From the NCBI GenBank assembly GCA_030267965.1, contig BRYA01000713.1:4989-32719 (forward strand): 27,731 nucleotides of DNA, read 5' to 3'. This document shows positions 1 to 10,618 of this stretch, piece by piece. A program made the position numbers and the translations under genes. Source of the stretch: Triparma columacea (lineage: Eukaryota > Sar > Bolidophyceae > Parmales > Triparmaceae). Position 1 is the first letter of the stretch; each line of letters opens with the position of its first letter. A model generated the notes under the pieces. It made no database searches and was not told the DNA's origin. It saw only the letters and a program-made list of their open reading frames with translations.

Positions 1-66
1 CCCCCCCCCCCCAAATGTACCTCCCATGCATTGTCCTACCTTCTCCCTTTGGACCGCCTGTAGCAG

Positions 67-190
67 CCTTTCCAACCTCTCAACTAGATCCTGTGCCTCC
101 CCCCAGCAGTTGATGCTCCAGATCTTGATTTTAGACATCCTTTCCAACCTCTGAACCAGCTCACACAGCTGCTGATGCTCTAAATCTTGA
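67..190 (-). repeat. Two diverged direct repeats, possible decayed coiled-coil coding sequence
   Basis: The copies at 67-128 and 139-190 both begin CCTTTCCAACCTCT and end with a form of ATCTTGA, with an indel between them. On the minus strand each can be read as a Gln/Leu/Glu/Arg-rich helix (for example QDLEHQQLCELVQRLERM in the right copy), but the two copies are in different frames. This could be a relic of a coiled-coil gene or just a local tandem duplication. I cannot tell which. Confidence 0.4.
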
Positions 191-205
191 GTTGTAAGAA
201 AGGGC

Positions 206-256
206 CAAAGTCTCCAACCAGGATCTTTTTTTAGTGAAAACTTTTCGGAGACTTTG
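206..256. repeat. 10-bp inverted repeat with 31-nt loop
   Basis: CAAAGTCTCC at 206-215 is the exact reverse complement of GGAGACTTTG at 247-256. The loop is A/T-rich and includes a run of T. It sits about 160 bp past the stop codon of the minus-strand gene, so it could be a 3'-UTR hairpin; no known element is recognised. Confidence 0.35.
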
Positions 257-416
257 TTGGCTCAGAATACTTATACATCCCTAAAAAAGTCTGTAAACAG
301 CAGCGGTAAAAGAGAAAAATCGCAACAATCGAACCCATTTTTCATTCCAAACCCAATACAGTTCATTCAACCTCTCTTACCCCCCTCCGTCTCACTCCCT
401 CTCTCTCCTCTCCTCC

Positions 417-3400
417 CTACTCTTCATCTATTTTGACAAACGTCTTAGGTTTCAAGTTGAGATCGAATCTCGGTATCATCCCTATCGCCTCCTTCTCCTG
501 CTCCGCCAGTAATATCTCATTCTCAACATCCGGATCCTCCTCGTTGTCCCCCCCCCTCAGAGTTTTGAGCTTCCTCTCTAGGAGAACAATGGCAGCGTCG
601 TTCAAGGGGGTCTCCATGGCCTCCCTCATCAAGTTGAAGACGCTCTCCTCCATGATCCGAGGCACGAACTCCCGAAGTTCCTCGTTCTGGCTGGCTTCGT
701 TGAGTTTATGTCTCTTCTTTATCTTGGCCTGCTTCCTCAAGTCCGCTCTCGCCTTTCGTTGCCTTGCCTTCCCTTGTATCATCATCGCAGCCGACGTCAT
801 CTCTGCCCCCTCAGCGGTTGCCAGGAACCTCTTGTTTTGAACCTTCTTCTGCGCCTGCTTCATCCTCGCCCTCTTCTGGAGCATGGTGGCAGCGGTGTTC
901 TCCTCCTTGGTGTCCTCGACAACTTCAACCTTACCCTCACCCTCAGCTCCTTCACCGACCCCCAGAATGACAGCGCTGTCCTTTCTGTCCGTTAAGCCCG
1001 TTAAGCTCCTAGGGCTCCGAGGGCTGCCACCCCCAGCCGCCATCTCCTCCATGAGCTTTTGCCTCTCCGCCCTCATCTGCACGATCATGTCCTCGTTGTT
1101 CTCCAGCGCATCCGCGATCTTGTGCGCCATATCTGGCGTCAGCCCTTGCAAGAACTCCCTCATGTCGACCTCATTGTCCCCGTTTTTGTCCAACTCCCTT
1201 AGGAAGTGCTTGACCTTGGCGTCACGGTGGCTGAGGCCGAGGTGCCTCAACGCGGTGCTGACCTCCTCGTTCGTCAAAGTCCCGCTCGCGTCGACATCGA
1301 ACAAGTCGAACGCCGCCTGCAGTGCTGTCATGAGCGGAGGCTTCCTTTGAACCTCCCCCAAATACGGTTGCCTCGGGACCTTGGGAAGCTCCCCCAACTG
1401 GTCAATCAAGTCGTTGCTCTCCACCAGCTCGCTCAGCATGGTCGTAAGCAGACCCTTGACCGCGGCCGCCTCCTTCGCCCCACCACATTCCCCCTCGCTT
1501 CCCTTCTCGTCAACGAAAGCGTCAGTGCTCCTCACCAAGTTCGCCGGTGTCTCCTCCATGGGGTTGGGTATGAACTCCCTCTTCGGCGGGATCCGTTTCC
1601 CGTCGCGTAGCTTTTCGTCGTAGAGGAAGAAGAAAGGCTCTTCTTCGACGATCTCTCCAGATACGTGCAAGAAGATGTAGCTCTTATCCGGCGCCCTGGC
1701 GGCGACCTCCAGCCCCTTCTTCTTGTTGGTCCCCCTGCTCATAACCATAGTCCCCCTCATACCCGTGGTCGGCAGGCTCGCCGTCGCGCTCGGCGTTCCC
1801 ATGTCGTCAGTGCTTCCGAAGCTGACCTTCCCATCCATGCTGCTCAAGCTAGCGTTCATCGTCTTGCTCTGCCCCTTCTTTGGCTTCGTAGGGGTTGGCA
1901 AGTCCTCGTCCGCCATCCCATAAAGCATGAAGGCAAGCTGGATCTCAGGCTCCCTCCACCTGCCCCTGTAGCTCTCGTCCAGTTCGTCCATGAGCATATC
2001 AAGGCTCCTCGGCTCGTGCCCCCCCTCCTCCAGAGCGAGCTCGTCGAGGTCCTCGTTGAGGCCGACCTTTATGAGCTTCATTATCACTGTCTCAATAAAG
2101 GACTCGGTGACATGGTTCTTTGTATCTATCTCGGTCAGGAGAAGATATGCCTTGTTAAGGTAAACCTGCCGGGCTTCAAGCTGGGAACGGGGGACCTTAC
2201 CGGCCTTCTCCAACAGCGTGTTAAGCTTGCTCCCAATCACACTCAAGGTGTTCCCCAGTGTCACACTCGGGTGAAAGCTGTCCCCGACATTCTTGGTGAT
2301 AGCCTTGACCCTCTCCGATTCCTTATCCGCCGTCGTCATTGGCTTCATGTTGGTTGTCTCCACTGGGGTCTCCATTAGCTCAACAGGGATGGTCTTGTTC
2401 AGGATTCGAGGGAAACCGTTCCCGTTCAACGTGACCTTGAGAAGCTGCTGCTTGCCGGGCTCTATTATGCCCTGGCTGGGGTAAACTTGGAGAACATCAG
2501 CAGTGTCGTCGTTGACGTTGTCGGTTTTCCAGTAGGTATCGCCGATGTAAAACTTGATGGGCCTGTCGGAGAGGTTCTTGAGGATGGAGAGCTTGGTCAT
2601 GTTGGCCCTCTGGGGTAGGCGTCCGAAGGGAAGCCTATCGACCGAGAGGTTCGCGGCCTGGGAGGCTACCGGTAGGCACTGCACCACGGGGGGAACATGC
2701 CCGGACTCAATGGAGGGTGGAGCGACCCTGTGGGGGTCGACGCTCCAGTCCCGGGGATCGTAGCCCTTGGAGCTGAACTTGAGAACACCCTTAGTCTTGT
2801 TGCTCCCCGTTATTATCTTGTATGGGATGTCGATTTCATAAGACTTGTTCTCGAGGGGGAAAAACCTCCACCTAAGCAGGATCGAGTGCATCTTCTCGAT
2901 ACTCCCACTGGGGTTCTCGAGCTGCAGGAGCTTCAGGCCGTAGCCGAACTGTTCGTTGAACTTATCGATGCTCTTGGTATCGATTCTGTACTCAACATTA
3001 ACATTGCTGACATTCATGAGCTCCGTCTCCTGCAGGGGGGCCTCGTGGGGCCTCGTCCCGACCGCGACGGGGTGGAGCTCCGTCAGACCATTAACCGTCC
3101 TTGGCACGACGCAACTCTGCGTCTTCTCGAGCGTCTGGCCGATACAGTTGATCCAAAATTGCTTCCCCTGAAAGACCCTCAGCAGGAGTGGGAGCTCGTG
3201 CTTACCTCCGTACTCCAAGCTGCTGTAGCTGTAGCTGATCTTCAAGGTCATGCTCTCACCGGATTCTAGCTCCCCGGACTTGGGGTACACTTCAAAGCAC
3301 TTGAGCTCGTCTATGATTCTTGTGATTTTGATCTCAGCCTCAGAGGGCTCCCCCTCATCGGCCCAGGTCTCGAGCTCGATATTCTTCTCGTTAGGGAGGT

Positions 3401-6400
3401 GGATGCTCCACTTAACGGGAAGGAACTCGGTGTTGCGGAGTTCCAAGTACATCACTGCGGCGAGCGGAAAGGGAGCGTTGCGTTATGTTGCAAAAACGAG
3501 TTGAGATGGTGGTGTGCGATCATTGATTGTATATAAATATATATATGTATAATATATATCATTCACCCTTTATGTCGTCGCTCCTCACCTTGAGTCTCAG
3601 ACTTTATTGGCGCCGGCGTGAAAGGGAAGTCAAAGGTGGGAAGGAGGGAAAGGTCTGGGGAGGAGAGCAGGTTGTACTCAACCTCGCTACCCGTCAGGGG
3701 CGTCGCGAGTGTCTTGTTGATCTTTTCCAGTCCGAGTTGCCCAAAGATTTGATCAGTGCTGCAACCCATGCCGTACCCGCCCTTTTCCACCCTGACGTCC
3801 CTGAAGACTAGGAAGGGGAAGGACGCGTGGCCCAAGAGGTTGATCTTAAGGGGCATGATGGATTCAAAGCTCGAAGCTGCGGGTTCGGGGAGTGGGGAGT
3901 GTTAATTAGGGTATGTCCCAGGTCCAGGTCGCTCCTCATCATTACAACGTCCACACCAATCATCATCTTCTCACCTTCCTTCTTCTCCTCCACACCTGGG
4001 AGGTCGGCGTAGTAGGAGGCCCCGTCACCATCGTAGCCTGCGTCCAAAAGCGCGTCCTCATTCCTCCTCAGAAGCTCCCCGGCCTCCGGGCTCACCATCT
4101 TCTCGAAGCCGTCCTCGTCGACCCGAGCGACCTTGCAGATCATCTCAAATTTGTAGCCCCCGTGGTTGTATGGGGAGAAGGTCACGCGGGTCCGTAGCTT
4201 AGAGCGTGCTGGAAGGATCCCGGAGGGCTTGTCCATGATCATCAGGGTGCTCCCGGATGAGTTGGGCTTGGACTTGAGGGGAATGTGCATTCCGAGGAGC
4301 CTCGGATCAGACCCCTCTGGCCCGGCAATGAGATGGTGGAGGATCTGGTACTTCAGGTCGCAGTCAGATCCATTAATCAGCCGAAGTTCCCTCGTTTCTG
4401 AGTAGTTGACGAGCTTCACGCCAAAGTCAAGCTGGGGAGGATCAAAGGACACGGCTCCAACGCCTCCAGGGCATACCAAGGTTACCCCAACCGACTGAAT
4501 GGTCGGTGCGCTTTCCGCTTGCCCTATTTGGCGGGCGTCCCTGAGATCCGGGGACGGTCCCGCGAGGGGCCTAACCTTGACATGCATTTTGCATCTGTAA
4601 GTCTTCTCAGTTCTAGGCGCGAACGTCACTGTGAGCTCGCAGCGCTCGTTCCCCAGGAGCTTGGCGGAGCGGGGGGATATGTCGAGCACGGTTCCGTCGA
4701 GCTTGTGGGGGAGAGAGGCACGGAAGACCAGAGGTACGCGGGTAGGGTTGTAAACAACAAGCTTACGGGTGGACGCGAGACCAACGCAAGTTGGCTTAAG
4801 GTAGAGGGAGCCTGACTTGGTCGTGTTCTCGACAACGATCTTGGGCACAGATCCTTCCCCAATGACCGTGATGTTCTCTGCCATGGAGGGAGTGTTGTTG
4901 AGGACACACTCGAGGCTGTCCTTGTACTTCTTCTCACTCTTCGGGGAGAAGCGGATGGTGACGAGCTGGAAGTCTTCAGCAGGGATAAGCCCTCCCCAGG
5001 GCTTGGCCGTGAATACTCCGTCGCGGTCAGGCGAGAATTGGAATTGAGCAGGGAGGTTGCCCATGTTTTTGATCATCACAGTCTGGTACGATGAGTCCCC
5101 CACAAAGGTGGAGGGGAAGGTAAGCTTGTTTTGCGGGAGGCTGATGGAGATTTTGGGGAGGAACTGCTCGAACTCAAAGGAGTGGCCGATGGCACGAAGG
5201 GCGACGTTCCACGGAGGCTGAAGGGTCGCGTCGTGGACCAGGCGGAAAGAGCGCTGAGACTTGAAGAAGACGACGGCCTCAAGGTCCTGGCAGTAGTAAA
5301 AGTTCTGTGCAGAAGGGGAGAAGTAAACCTTGAAGGTAGCAGACTGCTTGGGCATGATATCCGAGATGGGTGGATAGACACTGAAGTCCTTCTGCTTGTC
5401 TCCGTCATCGGGGGATGGGACGAACCAGTTGACGGAGACCTTCTCCTTGGTGTTGTTGGTGAGGGTGATTTCCTGACCTTGAGACTTCCTTCCGTCGCAC
5501 TGGTTGTAACCAAAGTCAAGCTCCCTCGAGCTGAGTACGATCTCCCCACGCTTGTCTGTGAAGTCAGAGAAGAGTTCGTGGGCAACCGCGATCTCGTTAC
5601 GGGTGGTGTCTCCGCTCCTAGTTACGGGGCGAGCGGCGACCGAGGTGGCCAAGGCCTGCGTTCCCCCCGGTCCGACGCCGGCGAAGAGTTTGCTCATTTT
5701 GTTGACCTTGTACATTTCTTCTAGCTCGCCTGGGCCGATCCTCCCTAGTCCCGCCGCCACCCTGTTCTTGAAGGCCTGGACGTGGGCATGGCGGAGGGGG
5801 GCAGGTCGCTGTTCCTTGATCTCGCCCTTTGCGTCGATGTAGCCGCTTCCCATGCAATCAATGAACTGGGGTTGGGCGTTGTCGATCAGGCAGAAGATCC
5901 GCCGGTAAAAATTCCCAGGCTTTAGAGGGGTGAACTTGAGAAGGACGGAGGTCTCAAAGTGGGGAGGGATGATGCCCCGAGTCTTGTCGAATTTGAAGAT
6001 TCCAGATTTGTCCGCCGTGAAGCAGAACGCAGCAGGGAGCTCGGACTCGTTACGGAGGAAAAGTACCCTCGACACAGTTTGGCCGACGTGCGCGTCGCGG
6101 AAGTTCAGGGAGTTGGGGATCCCCTCTACCTTGGCGAAGGGGTCGGCCTTCTTGTGGATGACGACGACGGGGGCGACGCATCGGCCAGAAAGCTTAATGA
6201 CCTCCTTGTTGCCACCGGGGGTTACAATCTAGGCGAGAGGGGAGAAGCAAGCGAAGGGTTGAATTTAGTTTTATTTATTATAATACGGTTGTGCACGCAC
6301 ACTCATCGTAATCACATTCACAGTCGCATCGTCCTCACCTTGAAATTCTCCTCTGTGTACGTGCCAGCCACCATGGGAGTGTACCGGACGGTGAAGTTGA

Positions 6401-7672
6401 GCTCCGACCCCGGGGCTATGATCCCCCCCTCTGGCTCGATGGAGAAGACGGGGTCCCGGTCTTGCTCGATGCGAAGGACCTTGTAAGCGGCGGGCACGAC
6501 GGACTGATTCCGGACAACGAACTCCCTCTTGACCTGGAAATCGTCAACGCAGTTTACGATGACTTTCCCGAAATTTATGGTGTGGTCGGAGGCGACAATG
6601 TAGGGGTACTTGGCGACGGCAGAAAGCCTCATCTCGAGCCTTGGCTTGGGCTTCGTTGCGTTGACACCCTCTCCTATTTTGCAGACGGCGTTGGCCACGA
6701 AGACCTCGGCGGCGGTGGGGCGGATCCTGCAGATAATCTCCGTCGAGGAGTTCACCGGCACAATGCCTCTGGGGGGATCAAAGGTGAAGGGGGCAGGCAC
6801 CTTCCATTCAAAGGGAGCGGGCACCTCACCGTCGTTGTTGATGGTGAATGTCTGCGGAGTAGTGACGTTGATGGGGAGAAGACCCATGTCGAGGCCTTCG
6901 GGAGCGGAACACTGGAGGGTTGAGATGTAGGCACGGACGGGTATGTGGAAGCCGCCGCTTCCCTCGCCCTCCTGGAGCTTGAAATAGATGGTGTCCTCGT
7001 AAGGCTCGGCGCGGGTGGGGCGGAAGAAAACCTCAAATTCCTGGGAGGTTCCGGGGGACAGCTTAATCTCGAGTGGGTAGAGAAGGGAAAAGAAGCGTGT
7101 GCGAGGGAGTCTGTACTTGACCTGAGGTGTGGGTTGGGCGCGAAAGAAGGCATGTGGGGGTGAGCACAGGCAAACATGCTAAATGCTGATTGGACAAGCA
7201 TGTCCAAACTGACAACCGCCTCCATCATCTTACCTTCTTCATCTTTGTCGATACATTCTTCACCACAAGGGTTTGCACATATTCCCCTCCAGGCACCCAG
7301 GTCCCGCCGTGGAACGTTATACCATCCCCGAAAGGTCCCCGGCACTCCAGGCCATATCGCTGGCGGCGTTCCTGAGGATTGGCAGAGTTAGTGGGGGGGG
7401 TGAGGGTGGCTGTTGACGTCTGTTGTCCCAAAGGGAAGGTATTTAGCCCTCGATAAGGATATTGGAGTAGCTCGGACTACGAATTGTCGATATTTAGCTC
7501 CGAATCTCCAACTTACCTTCTCCGATATGAGCACCACAACATCATTTTCAGCCTTGGAAGTGGCACCTCCTTCGATTTGGTATTGACTACCCAAGGTGGA
7601 GGTGAACACGTCCATCATCTCGTTGTTGGGAGGCTCGGGGAGGGAATCTGGGTTGTAAGTCGTCTCGGCCAT
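417..7672 (-). CDS. Large axonemal-type ASH/MSP-domain protein with EF-hand pair and IQ-like motifs (CFAP65/CFAP47/HYDIN class)
   Basis: Six exons, in transcript order 7517-7672, 7234-7371, 6339-7121, 3975-6228, 3589-3876 and 417-3454, join in phase to 2218 residues. Introns are 98-145 nt with GTGAG/GTAAG donors. Residues about 50 to 1500 carry repeated Ig-like ASH/MSP beta-domains (phrases such as LSSRELDFGYNQCDG and KLTFPSTFVGDSSYQTVMIKN), the fold of ciliary proteins such as HYDIN, CFAP47, CFAP65 and DLEC1. The C-terminal third has a canonical EF-hand pair, loops DVDASGTLTNEE (about 1926-1937) and DKNGDNEVDMRE (about 1962-1973). Two IQ-like basic helices follow (about 2061-2077 and 2094-2110). 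Expected role: a microtubule-associated part of the flagellar axoneme, perhaps tuned by calcium or calmodulin. Assignment to one CFAP family is uncertain; spacing around the PPW and GHSF motifs of exon 4 reminds me of CFAP65. The start is the ATG of the 52-codon first exon. Confidence 0.85.
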
Positions 7673-7935
7673 CCTAGTGTTCTATCTCTCTCTCTCGTTG
7701 GGGGTGGTAGGGGAGGTGAGGGTTGTGGAAGGAGGTTGGGGAGTTTAGGTTTGCTTGAGAGAATTGAGGGGTGGAGGGTGGGGGGTAAGGGGGGTAGCAG
7801 GTGGCGAAAACTGATGTCGGGTAATTCAAAAAATGTTCGCAGGTCAATGTACAGTGTCTAAGTCCACACCACGGATGAATTACGTTACATATTTTATGGG
7901 AAGCGTGTTTTTATTTGATTGTTTCAATGCTGCCT

Positions 7936-8823
7936 TCATGATTTCATCCATTCGCCTGAAATTGCCCCTGACAATACATCCAGGAGGCGCCCTTGGAGCC
8001 CAGTTGCGATCGACCCCATCGTTCCACAGCCGGGCGGAGGGGTTCGTTCTCGATCGTAACAAAAGATAAGAGCTGGGCGCCCCTCACTTGTTGCATTCCC
8101 AAGGCCGCGGTGGATGGTTCGTGAGTCGTAGGCGACGACACTCCCAGCAGGGGCAACCACGACCTTCGCACCCTGATCCTGTGCCAGCGGCCACGCGGTC
8201 TCGTGCGAGCCGAGCAGAAGCTGGGTTCCACCGTTCTCAACTGTAAAATCGACAAGAGGGATAATTATAGACAGTCCTCTCCCTCGGTTGTCCTTGTGCC
8301 ACGCCTGGTGAACCGAGCCTGGCACCGCAGTCATGAGCTGCAACTCGCTTCGATAGACTCCTTCCAAACCTTCCTCTTCCACGCGGAAGAATTCATCCAC
8401 AAGCGGGCGGATCTGCTCCTCGACTCGCTCAAGGACCTGCATGTCTTTCGGATTGAACCTGTCCTCGTCTCGACAATGGTATCGTCCTAGGGCCGATAAA
8501 CGCCACATCAGTTGTTGATCTTCCTCTTCCTTCGACTGCTTCACCCCTCGACGCTTGGGCTTCCTATTCTTGATGGGCATGCTCTCAGCAGCTGGCATTG
8601 CCATGGTGTCACGGACGAGGTTCGGGTCCATACGCAGTCCCGGGACAACAGCCACGCCAGACATTTGCAGGCACTTGATAGCAGCCGGCACGGTGGCAGC
8701 AGTACAGGACGAAAGAGGCTGGCGTTGGTTCTCAAGATGATGGGCGAAGTAAAAAGCACCTCCTGCGACAGATGCCGTCCCAATTATGGCAACATGGCGG
8801 TACATTGCGAGATTAAAATTCAA
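7936..8823 (-). CDS. Phytanoyl-CoA dioxygenase-like Fe(II)/2-oxoglutarate oxygenase
   Basis: A single-exon gene of 295 residues, head-to-tail with the axonemal gene (263 bp between this stop and that ATG). The Fe(II)-binding triad of the PhyH family is visible: H176 and D178 in WHKD, and H238 in TIHRGLGN. R249 in EGRPALIF is the likely 2-oxoglutarate-binding arginine. The first 30 residues contain a hydrophobic stretch (VAIIGTASVAGGAFYFA), suggesting a signal anchor or membrane-tethered enzyme. Residues 85-100 are a basic linker. Such enzymes hydroxylate small molecules or lipids using O2 and 2-oxoglutarate; the substrate cannot be read from sequence. The ATG at 8823 is chosen as the first in frame and because it includes the hydrophobic segment. 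Confidence 0.8.
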   Translation of the reverse strand: MNFNLAMYRHVAIIGTASVAGGAFYFAHHLENQRQPLSSCTAATVPAAIKCLQMSGVAVVPGLRMDPNLVRDTMAMPAAESMPIKNRKPKRRGVKQSKEEEDQQLMWRLSALGRYHCRDEDRFNPKDMQVLERVEEQIRPLVDEFFRVEEEGLEGVYRSELQLMTAVPGSVHQAWHKDNRGRGLSIIIPLVDFTVENGGTQLLLGSHETAWPLAQDQGAKVVVAPAGSVVAYDSRTIHRGLGNATSEGRPALIFCYDRERTPPPGCGTMGSIATGLQGRLLDVLSGAISGEWMKS

Positions 8824-9194
8824 TAAGCAACTCTAACGCGAACAAACTTCGCGAAAAGCACAAATTTAGAGAGGGGAAGTGAAATAAACCCTGTTGATGT
8901 GACTCAGCAAATTCCAGACGGCGTCTCTGGAATTTTAGGATAGCTCCGACGTCTATTACACATATAAAATTGGGGACTGCGACATTTTTGAAGAGATGCG
9001 CTAGGAATCCCCCAAGTCTGTGAATTGTGCCTTGTCAAGATGTCAGTCATTAACTGCAACAATTGCCGCGGCGACGGTAAGGCAGTAATTTATTATCAAC
9101 GAACGTTTTACTGACGACACGATGGACTGAGGTCAGCTGTAGCTGGTGAAGAATCTACACACAAGTTGCGGATACGAGAAACCCCGCTTTCTTG
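8824..9194. other. Intergenic, no feature recognised
   Basis: 371 bp between the stop of the TTL-family gene and the ATG of the dioxygenase gene, both on the minus strand. It should hold the 3' UTR of the first and the upstream region of the second. It is moderately A/T-rich. I see no ORF, RNA gene or clear repeat. Confidence 0.5.
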
Positions 9195-10385
9195 TTACAA
9201 CACACACTCTATTTCATCAACGTTTATAAAGTCCCCCCTCTCGCCTCTCTCCTCACTCTTCAGTCTCAAAAATCCAAACACGCTCTTACCCAATTGAATC
9301 AAATGTTCGTGAAAGAGCATCCCTTCATAATCTCCCGCTAAATCATCCTCTGGTGGAGCTGCGGGGTAAGCGTTAACCTCTAAAACGGCCATGTCACCAT
9401 CTTCGTCTACCATTATGTCCACCCCACTGAGTCCAAAATGACAGCAACCATCGTTTTTTGTGTATGCATTCATGCTCGTCCTTAACTTTTGAAAAAATCC
9501 AGCCACGAAACTCTCTAATCGCGCGCTTTCAATGGAGGGAATGTTACTGAGCAAACAGCGTCTCGTTGGCGCACTGGAAGCTCCGTTTGTGAGGTGCGCC
9601 GCACGAGGCCTTTCGGTGTTGTTTCCTCCCCACTCATCAATTGTTTCCGAAGCAATACGAACTTCATAATCTTTCACATATTGATAAATCCCGAGATCCC
9701 CATTCTCCTCTTCCACCGCCAGGACGTAAGCACGGAGGTGGAATTTCTTCCCGTCCAACAGTTTGCTCCGCACCTCTTTCTGCAGCACCCACTCTGGGAT
9801 CCGTCCCTTTTGGGCCTGGATCTCCTCAAGCAAACCTGGCGCAGACGCTCTGTCGTAGTTCATACTCACCAACTTTAGCACCTCTTCTCCAGTCCAAACG
9901 AAGTGGACACCGTTGCCGCATGAACCAAGTGGAGTCTTCAAGACTGCCGGCACAGAGGGTAGATCTAAATCACCCTTAACACTCAAATGAAAGTCGTAAG
10001 GAAGAAGGATGGAGGGAACAATGAAACTCGCGGCACCACATTTGCGCACGAACGTGACAAGGGAGTCTTTGTCTTCAAGGGGGCTTGAAAAGACATCCTG
10101 TGTATGATGGGTGGGGTGTTTTGAGACATGTTAGCGCATACCAACCATATCACAAGTCAACAATCGCTCGCAATTTTACTCTTAACTTACTGTATCCCCA
10201 GCGTATATTTTCCCCCCTTCGATAAAGGAGAATGTTGAGGCGCCACCACGTTGTCGGGGGAGGGGGTGCTCAATATCTACCTTTTCCCTCAACAATCGAA
10301 GCGATTTCAATTGGACGGGGTCGAAATCTGCAAGAGCCTCCCTGAAGATCCATTCCCACGAGCTCTGACAGGCATAGAAGAGCAT
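9195..10385 (-). CDS. Tubulin-tyrosine-ligase-family (TTLL) ATP-grasp protein
   Basis: Two exons (10191-10385 and 9195-10097) with a 93-nt intron (GTAAGT donor, ACACAG acceptor) join in phase 0 to 365 residues. ATP-grasp signatures of the TTL family appear in order: K119 and the glycine loop GSCGNG in VLKTPLGSCGNGVHF, the strand WVLQKEV (168-174), GKKFHLRAYVL (181-191), AHLTNGA around H233, and the metal-binding segment FGLSGVDIMVDEDGDMAVLE with D292, E305 and N307. The family adds amino acids (Tyr, Glu or Gly) to tubulin or other proteins using ATP. It is compact, close to the bare catalytic core, with no long extension. An in-frame TAG sits immediately upstream of the chosen ATG, so that start is firm unless there is another exon. 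Which amino acid and target are used is not readable. The neighbouring axonemal gene makes tubulin a reasonable but unproven target. Confidence 0.75.
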
Positions 10386-10618
10386 CTAAAAGCACTGAAG
10401 AAAAAGCTGAAGATTTTGGTCATTTATTTCAAGATTTCAAGTTATTTCAATTTGTCTTTGCGAAAATAATTTGCGCACTACGGACTACGTAATACACCCT
10501 GAAAGCACGCGGCATTTTTTCACTATTCAAGGCAAATACAAAATATTCCTAAGCCACAAATCATCCTAAAATTAACCTCAACCAGCCCCCTTGAGACCCC
10601 ATCCAACCTTCCACTTAA

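Larger units (their letters stand above)
1..416. other. 3' flank of the axonemal gene, no intact gene
   Basis: This stretch lies downstream of the stop codon of the large minus-strand gene. It opens with a run of 12 C at the window edge. It holds a pair of diverged direct repeats (67-128 and 139-190) and a 10-bp inverted repeat (206-215 with 247-256). Read on the minus strand, pieces look like coiled-coil coding sequence, but they change frame between the repeats. A plus-strand open frame at 254-436 is low-complexity and overlaps the end of the neighbouring gene, so I do not call it. Confidence 0.5.

Noticed and set aside
1665..2378. Plus-strand open frame of 237 codons (and others opposite the large gene, such as 5131-5724)
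   Set aside because: They lie antisense to exons with strong domain evidence and have no recognisable domain; G+C-rich coding sequence often leaves such shadows open.
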